From Rhodocyclaceae bacterium (lineage in GTDB: Bacteria > Pseudomonadota > Gammaproteobacteria > Burkholderiales > Rhodocyclaceae), in the NCBI GenBank assembly GCA_030689585.1, contig JAUYFZ010000291.1, positions 1 to 6,974 on the forward strand: a stretch of DNA of 6,974 bases, read 5' to 3'. Position numbers and translations under genes: made by a program. Positions 1 to 6,520 of the stretch are shown in pieces. The notes beneath the pieces were generated by a model. The model was not told the origin of the DNA. It searched no databases and worked only from the letters and a program-made list of their open reading frames with translations. Positions within the stretch are counted from its first letter, which is position 1. Each line of letters begins with the position of its first letter.

Positions 1-326
1 TCATCTATCGAAAATATGCGCAGTAAGTCTGGAAAATCCCGTGCGCATTGTTTTAATCCATCCAGACGTAAATCATCCATGATGAGATGCCAGTAGGTTG
101 CATCCGGAGCCAGACGTGCAAGCTCGCGGGAGCTGAGCAAGCTGACGAGAGGGGAATGGACGCGTCCCACCAGATGGGTGTGAGCCAATCCGGTTTCTCG
201 CAAGACGCGTAACGGAGAAGCGGCGCGGTAATCGTGTTCCAGCGTCGTTTGCGCGTAGGCAAGGATGCGTGGCAGAGCGTCATGAATGTCAGGATTCCAG
301 CCGCCTTGATCGATGGGAGGGTTCAT
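1..326 (-). CDS. Glycosyltransferase, GT-B/GT4-like, 5' part only
   Basis: The reading frame is open from ATG at 326-324 to the window edge (108 codons) and starts MNPPIDQGGW. The start overlaps the stop of the upstream glycosyltransferase as ATGA (326-323), which indicates translational coupling in one operon. Residues 33-108 align without gaps to residues 856-931 of that upstream protein, with about 32 of 76 identical by hand count; shared blocks include ELARxAPD, DDxRLxGL and the R-x-F-S-x-D at the end. It is therefore a paralogue of the last module of its neighbour, encoded here as a separate protein. By homology it is a sugar-nucleotide-dependent transferase acting at the cytoplasmic side in surface-glycan assembly; donor and acceptor cannot be read. 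The catalytic C-terminal half lies outside the window. Confidence 0.82.
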   Translation of the reverse strand, partial: MNPPIDQGGWNPDIHDALPRILAYAQTTLEHDYRAASPLRVLRETGLAHTHLVGRVHSPLVSLLSSRELARLAPDATYWHLIMDDLRLDGLKQCARDFPDLLRIFSID

Positions 327-3300
327 GGGGTGAGTGCTCTCAACCAATCGTTCGGATGATCTTCCAGCATGTAGTGCGTCTGCACCCATTCGGAGAGGAC
401 TTGACCGCGTCGAGTTAATTCATCCTGATCGTGCAAGTGTTCTCGAATGGCCGTGATCCATGCTTCTGTGGTGTTGGTGACTCGCGTCACAGGGGCTTCA
501 CGATAGGGAATGATGTCGGTGGCGATGACCGGCCAGCCGAAAAAGCCGTATTCAATCAAACGCAGGTTACTTTTGGCTTCGTTGAACAGGTTGATTTCCA
601 AGGGAGCCAGGGCCAAATCCAGATTCAATGAGGCGAGTTTGGCCGGATAGGCCGCGTAGGGTTGTACCGGCAGATGGAATTCGGTGACGAATGATTCGCA
701 TCCTTTTGGCATCATCCCGAAGAAGACCCAGTCGACTTCATCGGCCAAGGCTTCGATCACGGGGGCGATGATGGCTAAATCGTCCTCATGTTGTAACGCG
801 CCGGCCCAACCGACGCGAGGTTTTTTTCCGGTACGTCGGCGCGGTTGCGGGGCGGTTTCCCACAAAGCTCTTTCTAGCCGATTGGGAACGATGTGGATGT
901 CGTCAATGGCTTCTCGATAAAGCTCTGCCAGAGGAGCGGTTGAGACGATGAGTCGCTGGCAGTTTGCCAAGGCCAGTTTCATACGCTCAACCACTTTGCC
1001 TTTAGGGAGCTTGGCATGGGCATCGTTATAGGTCGGGATGTCGGAGATGCGATCATCTAGCGAAAATACGCGAAAAATAGTGGGATTGATGCGGGCGGCC
1101 GTGAGAAGCCCTTGTAGCCGTACATCATCGACAGCGGCCTGAAAGTAGAGGGTGTCCGGGGCCATGCGGGCCAGTTCTACGGGAGTGGGCGCACGCTCAC
1201 GACCTACGTGCGGTTCGCACGCCAAAGTAACTTGGGCCAGTCCTGCTTCATCGAGCATCCGCATGGGGGCGGTGACACGGTATTCCGCCTGACCGGAAGG
1301 GAGCATCGGAAGGGCCAATATGCGCAGCACATCCCGTCGGGCAGTTTCCCAACGTGGCACGAGATCGGTTTCAACGGTATAGCGGCCTGTTTGCAAAGAA
1401 AGATTGCGATTCCAGAAAGGATCGTTCGCCAAGGCGGGCAGGTGGTTGCCCAAAAAGCGTTCCAAGGATTCCACGGGTTCTGTTGCACCCACGGGGAGGT
1501 CGGCGGTTTTGCGTAATCGGGCTGCCGGTGTCCAGATGAGCGTATGACCGGCACGATGTAGCCGGACGCAGGCATCAACCAAGCAACCGGTGACGGAGTG
1601 GTAACGGGTATCGATCCCTCCAATTTCCTGCAATCGTTCGCGGGAGATCAACAAGCATTGACCTGACAGGGCGGCGACACGATGAGGAAGTGTCGCCCGT
1701 CCGATCAAGTCTCCTGGCTGATCGACGGGAGTTCCGGGAAACAGGGGGCCGACACTTCCTCCGATGCCGAGTGCAAATCCGGCATCAGTCAGAAGATCCT
1801 GTTCATCAAGGATAGCCGGACCGACGGCCGCCGCTTTCCAAGTGGATAAAGTATCGGTGAGCGTTTGTAACCATGACGGTAACCACTCAGGTCCGGTCGG
1901 AACACAGCTCTCCTCCCCCTTCAAGGGGGAGGCGGGGAGGGGGATGGGGGGAAGAATTCCGCGTAAAACCCCATCCCCACCCCAGCCCTCCCCTTGAAGG
2001 GGAGGGAGATTGACGCCGACCTGAGTAGTTACCCATGACGAATCAATGGGGTCGAGTCCGGGCGTGATTAGGCAGATAAGTGCTGAAGATGTTGAAGCGA
2101 TGGCGAGGGCGAGTTCATGGGGGGTGGCGGGAATGGGTAAAACGACAGGAAATTCAACCCCCTCCCCTTCAAGGGGAGGGTCGGGGAGGGGATGGGGAAC
2201 AACGTGGCGACGCGAGGCGGTGCAGGCCTGTCGCAATTCGGGAGAAGCACCGAGAAATGAAGAAGGTAACGAGAAGAGTGCTTCCTGGACATGTCCTATC
2301 GCGGTTTCTCCCAAGGTGTTCGCGATTTGCCAAGCCAGCACATAGGCTAATCCTGGCACGAAGGGTGCGCCAGCGGCTAGGGCGTGAAAGGCCGGTGCGG
2401 CAATCGCCATCACCCCGAGATAGTCCACTTCCGCCAGCAAGGGCGCGTCAAAATCCGGTTTGAAACGGGGAGAACATCCGGCGTGGATCGTATCGTCCGC
2501 ATAAATCGCCTGCCATGATGGGTTTCGGTTGATGGCATCGGCCAAAGCAAACAGAGCCGTAGGGGCCAAACAAGTGCCGGGAGGAACCAACAACACCCAA
2601 TCATCGCAACCGGTGCAATCTTGCAATATTTCGGCGAGTGGAGTTTCGGAGGAAGGGGGAGTGAGTAATTGCCAACCGTCATAGATTTGATCAGAAAGAG
2701 CTTTTTCGGGTGCATCCAGCAACACCGTGAAACGCGGATGAATGCGCCATTGATGGTGCATACGCCGTGCAAAATGTTCTCCGTCAATGGCTCGCAGCCT
2801 TATTTTGCTAGGCATTTGAAACCCCGATATTTCAGGAGCGCGTTCGATCAAAAGCATTAAATCTTTTGGCACGATGCCAGGATGTTCCCATCCGGTTTCT
2901 AATAACAAGGCATAGGCTTCACGCCGTTCATGGGCCAATGTTGGCCAGGCAAAAACTAATTGAGCGATAAGCGGAATGACTTTCTCCTGCTGTTGCGTGA
3001 TCCATTTCGCTAAACGTGAATCGGGCGCGGAGAGGTTTTTATAGGCCCAACACGGCCCACGACCGTTGAGCTTGGCAACTTCACACAGTTTGGCTAATAG
3101 GCGCAGCGGTACGCCATAGTCAAAATCTGCATAGATGCGGCTGTAAAACACGCAAAGTTCATCCATGGCCTTGCCGGAGGCGAACAGGCGATCTGTATCG
3201 CTCTTTCCGTGTTTCCGATATCTACCGAGATTTTTGTCGACAAAATATACGGCATACCCAGCCGCAACATGAAACGCGAAAAGGTGATCGCATAGCATTT

Positions 3301-3847
3301 CCAATCCGTTGCAAGGTAAGTGAATGTGCTGATGAAGTGAAGCCCGTCTTACTGTAAAAGAGGGGGTGATGTAGTTATTCCAAAGAAGGGCGACATCGTC
3401 TCTGTGAATGCCTGACCCAGCACCACGAAACGGAACAGACATAGGGATGATGTCGCCTGTGTCGTCCATAAACATTTCCCAGTCTGTATAAGCCAGCAGG
3501 CATTGGAGATTATCTTCAAGTGCTGAAATTGTTTTTTCGAGAAATTCCGGTTCCCATAGGTCGTCCGCGTAAAAATAAACGTGATATTTAGCCGTTGCTT
3601 TCTGACTAAGTAAGTTGTGATTAGCTGAGACCCCAAAATTTGATTGGTTCCGCTCATATTCAATGGGTATTTTGTCCATCCAGGCGCGAACGATCGATTC
3701 CGTATCGTCTGTGGATGCGTTGTCTTGTACATAGACCTTAAATGATTTGAAAGTCTGCGCAGCAACGGAAGCTAAACATTCCCCGATAAATCGTCCGTAG
3801 TTGTAGGTTGGGATGAGGATGTCGACGAGATGGGTTGCGTGTGCCAT
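323..3847 (-). CDS. Multidomain glycosyltransferase (GT2 + GT2-like + GT-B) with in-frame MITE
   Basis: This 1174-residue protein has three modules. Residues about 8-230 form a GT-A family 2 domain: ILIPTYN (10-16), QDNASTDD (41-48) and the DXD-type YADDLW with D95-D96. Residues about 350-820 look like a second GT2-type module: WVLLVPPGTCLAP, then IYADDTI and FKPDFD, then late motifs LGIGGSVG, SGQCLLISRERLQEIGG and WTPAARL. Residues about 838-1174 form a GT-B/GT4-like domain with RVGWAGALQHEDD and the nucleotide-sugar-side motif SNLRLIEYGFFGWPVIATD. Such fusions build O-antigen or other surface glycans from activated sugars. The start is supported by GGAGG 11 nt upstream and by the position of the first beta strand. 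The second module is interrupted by 54 residues (606-659) encoded by mobile-element copy A, and by a shorter repeat-encoded stretch near 551-563. Without the large insert the protein would be 1120 residues. The first third of the gene is visibly more AT-rich than the rest, suggesting a mosaic origin. Donor, acceptor and linkage are unknown. Confidence 0.88.
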   Translation of the reverse strand: MAHATHLVDILIPTYNYGRFIGECLASVAAQTFKSFKVYVQDNASTDDTESIVRAWMDKIPIEYERNQSNFGVSANHNLLSQKATAKYHVYFYADDLWEPEFLEKTISALEDNLQCLLAYTDWEMFMDDTGDIIPMSVPFRGAGSGIHRDDVALLWNNYITPSFTVRRASLHQHIHLPCNGLEMLCDHLFAFHVAAGYAVYFVDKNLGRYRKHGKSDTDRLFASGKAMDELCVFYSRIYADFDYGVPLRLLAKLCEVAKLNGRGPCWAYKNLSAPDSRLAKWITQQQEKVIPLIAQLVFAWPTLAHERREAYALLLETGWEHPGIVPKDLMLLIERAPEISGFQMPSKIRLRAIDGEHFARRMHHQWRIHPRFTVLLDAPEKALSDQIYDGWQLLTPPSSETPLAEILQDCTGCDDWVLLVPPGTCLAPTALFALADAINRNPSWQAIYADDTIHAGCSPRFKPDFDAPLLAEVDYLGVMAIAAPAFHALAAGAPFVPGLAYVLAWQIANTLGETAIGHVQEALFSLPSSFLGASPELRQACTASRRHVVPHPLPDPPLEGEGVEFPVVLPIPATPHELALAIASTSSALICLITPGLDPIDSSWVTTQVGVNLPPLQGEGWGGDGVLRGILPPIPLPASPLKGEESCVPTGPEWLPSWLQTLTDTLSTWKAAAVGPAILDEQDLLTDAGFALGIGGSVGPLFPGTPVDQPGDLIGRATLPHRVAALSGQCLLISRERLQEIGGIDTRYHSVTGCLVDACVRLHRAGHTLIWTPAARLRKTADLPVGATEPVESLERFLGNHLPALANDPFWNRNLSLQTGRYTVETDLVPRWETARRDVLRILALPMLPSGQAEYRVTAPMRMLDEAGLAQVTLACEPHVGRERAPTPVELARMAPDTLYFQAAVDDVRLQGLLTAARINPTIFRVFSLDDRISDIPTYNDAHAKLPKGKVVERMKLALANCQRLIVSTAPLAELYREAIDDIHIVPNRLERALWETAPQPRRRTGKKPRVGWAGALQHEDDLAIIAPVIEALADEVDWVFFGMMPKGCESFVTEFHLPVQPYAAYPAKLASLNLDLALAPLEINLFNEAKSNLRLIEYGFFGWPVIATDIIPYREAPVTRVTNTTEAWITAIREHLHDQDELTRRGQVLSEWVQTHYMLEDHPNDWLRALTP
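1879..2032 (-). mobile_element. MITE copy A, inside the glycosyltransferase gene
   Basis: This 154-bp element has 15-bp terminal inverted repeats (GTAACCACTCAGGTC at the left, GACCTGAGTAGTTAC at the right) and a perfect 8-bp target duplication, CCATGACG, at 1871-1878 and 2033-2040. Inside are two hairpins with 10-bp arms and 1-nt centres, at 1912-1932 and 1986-2006. Between them G-rich (1934-1951) and C-rich (1969-1983) arms can pair. It matches copy C at 150 of 154 positions. Strand is given for the orientation whose translation runs VTTQVGVNLPP. Element plus duplication is 162 bp, so the host frame is kept. Base 1884 is C where the other visible ends have T; this makes host codon 655 TGG instead of TAG. 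No transposase is encoded, so movement must have been in trans. GTAA ends with an 8-bp duplication recall the IS66 family; that assignment is inference. Confidence 0.93.
2158..2197 (-). repeat. Solo half-element related to the MITE, in frame
   Basis: This roughly 40-bp G/C-rich stretch holds a perfect hairpin, CCTCCCCTT-C-AAGGGGAGG, followed by G-tracts separated by single or double non-G bases. It resembles one half of the 154-bp element: on the minus strand it reads CCCCATCCCC..., a hairpin centred on CTTGAAG, then a G-tract, like the downstream half of the full copies. No GTAAC end and no target duplication are visible. It is translated in the glycosyltransferase as HPLPDPPLEGEGVEF, comparable with IPLPASPLKGEE from full copy A. 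It may be a decayed element or a member of a shorter palindromic family; exact borders are uncertain. Confidence 0.6.
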
Positions 3848-3890
3848 AAGAAATTATGCCTCCAATTTAGCCAGCCAATCGCCTGCTTGT
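3841..3890 (-). repeat. 50-bp direct repeat, copy 1
   Basis: All 50 bases are identical to 5353-5402 in the same orientation, 1512 bp apart; the match stops sharply on both sides (3840 T versus 5352 G, 3891 T versus 5403 C). Read on the minus strand, the repeat carries the last 11 full codons and stop of the AAA1 gene, an 8-nt gap (TTTCTT plus flanks) and an ATGGCAC start. Here that start is the start of the large glycosyltransferase, and GGAGG inside the old AAA1 codons acts as its likely ribosome binding site. Confidence 0.95.
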
Positions 3891-3913
3891 TTCGTTACCT
3901 GTGGCGGATTCAT
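3854..3913 (-). pseudogene. Remnant of AAA1-type ATPase 3' end (19-codon ORF)
   Basis: An ATG at 3913-3911, one base after the AAA2 stop, opens a 19-codon frame, MNPPQVTKQAGDWLAKLEA. Its last 11 residues QAGDWLAKLEA and stop are exactly the C-terminus of the AAA1 protein encoded at 5366-6502, and the DNA is part of the 50-bp repeat. The first residues match nothing else in AAA1, although AACGAAAC just before the repeat also occurs in AAA1 23 bp further upstream, which may hint at an internal deletion. It is best read as a scar of a lost or recombined ATPase gene, not a working peptide gene, although translation coupled to the AAA2 stop is possible. Confidence 0.7.
3859..3863 (-). promoter_or_regulatory. 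Likely ribosome binding site of the large glycosyltransferase
   Basis: GGAGG on the minus strand lies 11 nt before the ATG at 3847, slightly longer than the usual spacing. It falls within the codons TTG GAG GCA of the AAA1-tail remnant, so the duplicated segment supplied both the binding site and the start codon of the glycosyltransferase. Confidence 0.5.
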
Positions 3914-3914
3914 A

Positions 3915-5114
3915 TTATTTGTCCTTTTCTGTTTGTTCGGACAACAGATTGATCTGCGTCAGTGAATGGATGTCTCGCCATCCGATGACACGAAGACCGC
4001 TTCGCAGATAACTTTCGTCACCGCCATAAATCAACCAAGGTGGTAATGCTTCGAGACCGGCAAAACGGGCGGATTTTTGTCCGGCACGTATGTAGTCTGG
4101 TGTAACCGTTTGTCCTGATTTAATTTCGATAATCTGTAGTTGATTTGCATGTTCAAACAATAGATCAGCTTCTAATCCGTTGTTGTCGCGCCAGAAATAA
4201 AGATCGGATGGTAATCCAGCATTCATGCGAATTTTCAGAAATTCACTCACGACCAGTGTTTCGAATAATGCACCACGCAACGGATGCAAGGCCAACACAT
4301 TGGAATCGCGTATACCCAACAACCAGCAGGCTAACCCGACATCGATGAAATAAAGCTTTGGAGATTTGACGACACGCTTACCAAAATTACGGTGATAAGG
4401 CGGTAGCAAATAGATCAGATCGCTTGCTTCTAGGATTGACATCCATGCGCGCGCCGTGCTGTGTGTGATGCCAGCTTCCCCCGCTAAAGCAGACAGATTC
4501 AATAATTGCCCTGTACGTCCCGCACACAACCGCAAAAAACGCTGAAAGGATGATGCGTTTTGCACATTGAGCACTTGACGAACATCACGCTCTACGTAGG
4601 TGGCTACATAACTGGCAAACCAATCTGTTGGCAAATGTAACTGGCTACATAACTCTGGATAACCACCTTGCAGCATCAGGTGGTCGACTGATCGCGTGTC
4701 TCGTATGAGAGCAGGCAATTCAGCCAGCGACAAAGGCAATAATCGCGTCATTCCAACTCGCCCTGCCAAGGATTGTGTAACACCGGATAGCAGGCCAAAC
4801 TGTTGCGAACCCGTCAAAACGAAACGACCGACGGAACGATCGGCATCCACCATGCCTTGCAGATGTGAGAAAAGATCGGGCCAACGTTGTGCCTCATCAA
4901 AAATGGCACCGTGTGGATAGCGATTCAGAAAACCACGCGGATCTTCTTGCGCAAAGGCGCGCTCTGTGGGGTCTTCTAGGCTAACGTAAGGTTTATTGGG
5001 AAAGACAGCGCGGGAAAGCGTGGTTTTCCCAGATTGCCGTGGCCCGGTGATTGCTACAACGGGAAATGCACTCGCAAAGCGCAATAGTGTGGGAGTTAAG
5101 TGTCGTTCAAACAT
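3915..5114 (-). CDS. AAA_14/DUF4143-family ATPase (AAA2)
   Basis: This 399-residue protein has the standard two-part architecture and normal length of the family. An N-terminal P-loop ATPase shows Walker A GPRQSGKTT (24-32, K30), Walker B AIFDEAQ (D73-E74), a sensor-like FVLTGSQQF (98-106) and the family's GGYPE (150-154). The C-terminal DUF4143 part has a winged-helix-like middle followed by a PD-(D/E)XK-like core: FETLVVSEF (E285), LEADLLF (D317) and IEIKSG (E330, K332). ATP hydrolysis is expected; the biological role of the family is not established, and nuclease activity has not been shown by these residues alone. The start MFERHLTP fits the family N-terminus; no clear Shine-Dalgarno precedes it. 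The gene sits between AAA1 and the glycosyltransferase, bounded by the two copies of the 50-bp repeat, which suggests it arrived or was rearranged as a unit. It is clearly divergent from AAA1. Confidence 0.9.
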   Translation of the reverse strand: MFERHLTPTLLRFASAFPVVAITGPRQSGKTTLSRAVFPNKPYVSLEDPTERAFAQEDPRGFLNRYPHGAIFDEAQRWPDLFSHLQGMVDADRSVGRFVLTGSQQFGLLSGVTQSLAGRVGMTRLLPLSLAELPALIRDTRSVDHLMLQGGYPELCSQLHLPTDWFASYVATYVERDVRQVLNVQNASSFQRFLRLCAGRTGQLLNLSALAGEAGITHSTARAWMSILEASDLIYLLPPYHRNFGKRVVKSPKLYFIDVGLACWLLGIRDSNVLALHPLRGALFETLVVSEFLKIRMNAGLPSDLYFWRDNNGLEADLLFEHANQLQIIEIKSGQTVTPDYIRAGQKSARFAGLEALPPWLIYGGDESYLRSGLRVIGWRDIHSLTQINLLSEQTEKDK

Positions 5115-5119
5115 ACTTT

Positions 5120-5125
5120 ATTATA
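5120..5125 (-). promoter_or_regulatory. Possible -10 box for AAA2
   Basis: A perfect TATAAT is read on the minus strand, ending 5 nt before the AAA2 ATG. Transcription from it would begin at or next to the ATG and give a nearly leaderless mRNA, in keeping with the lack of a visible Shine-Dalgarno. No good -35 hexamer is present at 16-18 bp, so the site could be chance in an AT-rich stretch. Confidence 0.3.
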
Positions 5126-5159
5126 CATATTCGCGATTGCTCCGTGGGTTTGTATAAAT

Positions 5160-5314
5160 GTAACTACTCATGTCGGCGTCAATCTCCCTCCCCTTCAAGG
5201 GGAGGGCTGGGGTGGGGATGGGGTTAGATTCCATGGATACCAACCCCATCCCCCTCCCAGCCTCCCCCTTGAAGGGGGAGGAGAGCTGTGTTCCGACCGG
5301 ACCTGAGTAGTTAC
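5160..5314 (+). mobile_element. MITE copy B, in the AAA1-AAA2 spacer
   Basis: This 155-bp element is inverted relative to copies A, C and D. Ends are GTAACTACTCATGTC (one mismatch, T for G) and GACCTGAGTAGTTAC. It is flanked by a perfect 8-bp target duplication, GTATAAAT, at 5152-5159 and 5315-5322. Hairpins and G/C arms are conserved, with a G-tract run at 5199-5223 of the form G4-A-G3-CT-G4-T-G4-AT-G4. The central 20 nt (5224-5243), containing TCCATGGA, are unrelated to the 19-nt centre of copies A and C, which explains the extra base and marks a subfamily. Removing element and one duplication shrinks the ATPase spacer from 251 to 88 bp. It may now affect read-through between the two genes. 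Confidence 0.92.
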
Positions 5315-5359
5315 GTATAAATCATCTTCGCGAGCGGGCGCGATTTCTGTGGGTGCCAT
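5195..5359 (-). other. Short ORF after AAA1, interrupted by MITE B
   Basis: The second copy of the 50-bp repeat carries ATGGCAC, as at the glycosyltransferase start, preceded by the same GGAGG. It opens a frame MAPTEIAPAREDDLY that runs into copy B and stops at a TGA within the element after 54 codons. If copy B is removed the frame continues only about 14 codons past this (KPTEQSRICIIKYV) before a stop overlapping the AAA2 start. No family is recognised. It may be the relic of a gene once following AAA1, or simply an effect of the duplication; evidence that it is a gene is weak. Confidence 0.2.
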
Positions 5360-5402
5360 AAGAAATTATGCCTCCAATTTAGCCAGCCAATCGCCTGCTT
5401 GT
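5353..5402 (-). repeat. 50-bp direct repeat, copy 2 (AAA1 3' end)
   Basis: This is the original-context copy of the repeat also found at 3841-3890. It spans the end of the intact AAA1 gene (codons for QAGDWLAKLEA and stop at 5366) and 13 bp beyond, up to ATGGCAC. Because this copy is continuous with a full AAA1 gene while the other is an isolated tail, this side is probably the source or the recombination partner. Confidence 0.95.
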
Positions 5403-6502
5403 CGAATTGCCACGCGCCCGCGAGTTTCGTTTTGACGCAAATTAGCGACTAATTGAATGGCTTGAGTGGTTGGAAATGCTTCAGCAAAGCGAGTGAGCGC
5501 ACGATGCAAGTGGTTGTCGGCGTATTTGCATTCAATCAGTTGCACTAATTCATCATCTTCACTGATTGCAAAATCTACTTCTGCCCCGTCTTTAGTGCGC
5601 AGATAATGCAGATGGGTATTACAACCTTTTGAATCACGACGAAAATGCACATGTTTAAGCAGCATGGTTGCGGTAGCATTTTCAAATTTAATTCCCTCAT
5701 CGCCCTGCACCATGCCTGTATCGTAAAAATAGACTTTAGATGCTTGCAAGGTCGCTCTGGCGATATTGCGATGCCATGGTTGAACGGTAAAGACGATGAA
5801 TAGTGCCTGTAAGATATCGAGATAACGTTTAAGTGTGCTAGGTGCAATAGCAAGATCGCGTGCAATGGAGGCCAAGGATAAAGGTGAACCCACGCGACTA
5901 CGCAATATATCGAGAAATAGGCGCATCGCATTGACTTCATGCAAACGTGAAAACTCCAATATGTCTTCACGGATAAGATCGCTCGCATATTGAGCGCGCC
6001 AGCGGTTGGCTTCTTCATCGGTGGAGGCAAGGCAAGGTTCTGGGAAACCGCCGCGTTGCATCAAATGACGCAGTGCGGCTTCTGGCGTGGTGTCGGGGTG
6101 AGTTGCGCACCATTCGTGCACGGAAATAGGATGCAAATGCCAAGAAAAATATCGTCCAGCCAAGGATTCACCGCTTTGACGAAAAGTGTCCATGCGTGCG
6201 CTTCCTGTCACCAGTAATGCTTGATGGGGAGCGCGTCCATCCACTATTCCTTTGAGCCAAGTTTTCCACTCGGACATTTTGTGTATTTCGTCCATAACGA
6301 GTAGACGCGTTTGACGATCCCAACTTCTTCTTAGCAGAACTGTTCTGTCTTCAGGAATATCCCAGTTCAAATACTGCGCAGGTACTTTAATCGCCATCAG
6401 TTGTTGCGCCAGCGTGGTTTTCCCCACCTGTCGCGGCCCGGTCAAGATGACCAGTTTGCGATCAAGATCGGCAACGATGCGATCAGATAAAGTACGTTTC
6501 AT
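5366..6502 (-). CDS. AAA_14/DUF4143-family ATPase (AAA1)
   Basis: This 378-residue protein is full length for the family. The P-loop domain shows Walker A GPRQVGKTT (22-30, K28), Walker B LLVMDEIHK (D71-E72), sensor-like LLVTGSARMD (96-105) and RGGFPEP (150-156). The middle has a helix-turn-helix-like segment, LASIARDLAIAPSTLKRYLDIL (about 210-231). The C-terminal DUF4143 portion has a PD-(D/E)XK-like arrangement: FENATATMLL (E274), DGAEVDFAI (D310) and LIECKY (E324, K326). Members hydrolyse ATP or are predicted to; their cellular role is unknown and they spread horizontally. The start MKRTLSDRIV lies at the usual distance from Walker A; no strong Shine-Dalgarno is visible. A 30-bp interrupted palindrome lies 18 bp upstream and could be a control site. 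The last codons are duplicated before the glycosyltransferase gene. Confidence 0.9.
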   Translation of the reverse strand: MKRTLSDRIVADLDRKLVILTGPRQVGKTTLAQQLMAIKVPAQYLNWDIPEDRTVLLRRSWDRQTRLLVMDEIHKMSEWKTWLKGIVDGRAPHQALLVTGSARMDTFRQSGESLAGRYFSWHLHPISVHEWCATHPDTTPEAALRHLMQRGGFPEPCLASTDEEANRWRAQYASDLIREDILEFSRLHEVNAMRLFLDILRSRVGSPLSLASIARDLAIAPSTLKRYLDILQALFIVFTVQPWHRNIARATLQASKVYFYDTGMVQGDEGIKFENATATMLLKHVHFRRDSKGCNTHLHYLRTKDGAEVDFAISEDDELVQLIECKYADNHLHRALTRFAEAFPTTQAIQLVANLRQNETRGRVAIRQAGDWLAKLEA

Positions 6503-6520
6503 GCGACTATATTACCGCAT

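Noticed and set aside
53..283. 76-codon minus-strand ORF
   Set aside because: Out-of-frame shadow: the frame starting at 326 is coupled to the upstream gene and matches its paralogous domain over 76 residues.
1204..1623. 139-codon minus-strand ORF
   Set aside because: It overlaps the large glycosyltransferase in another frame, is Pro/Cys/Trp-rich and has no recognisable domain.
3854..3913. MNPP start shared with the partial gene at 326
   Set aside because: Four residues only, followed by unrelated sequence; not enough to claim a remnant of a glycosyltransferase start.
5160..5314. MITE hairpins as rho-independent terminators
   Set aside because: Stable stems are present but no T-run follows them in either orientation, and the same structures lie inside an open reading frame in copy A.
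5575..6030. 151-codon minus-strand ORF
   Set aside because: Alternate frame of the AAA1 gene, whose own frame has all family motifs in order.
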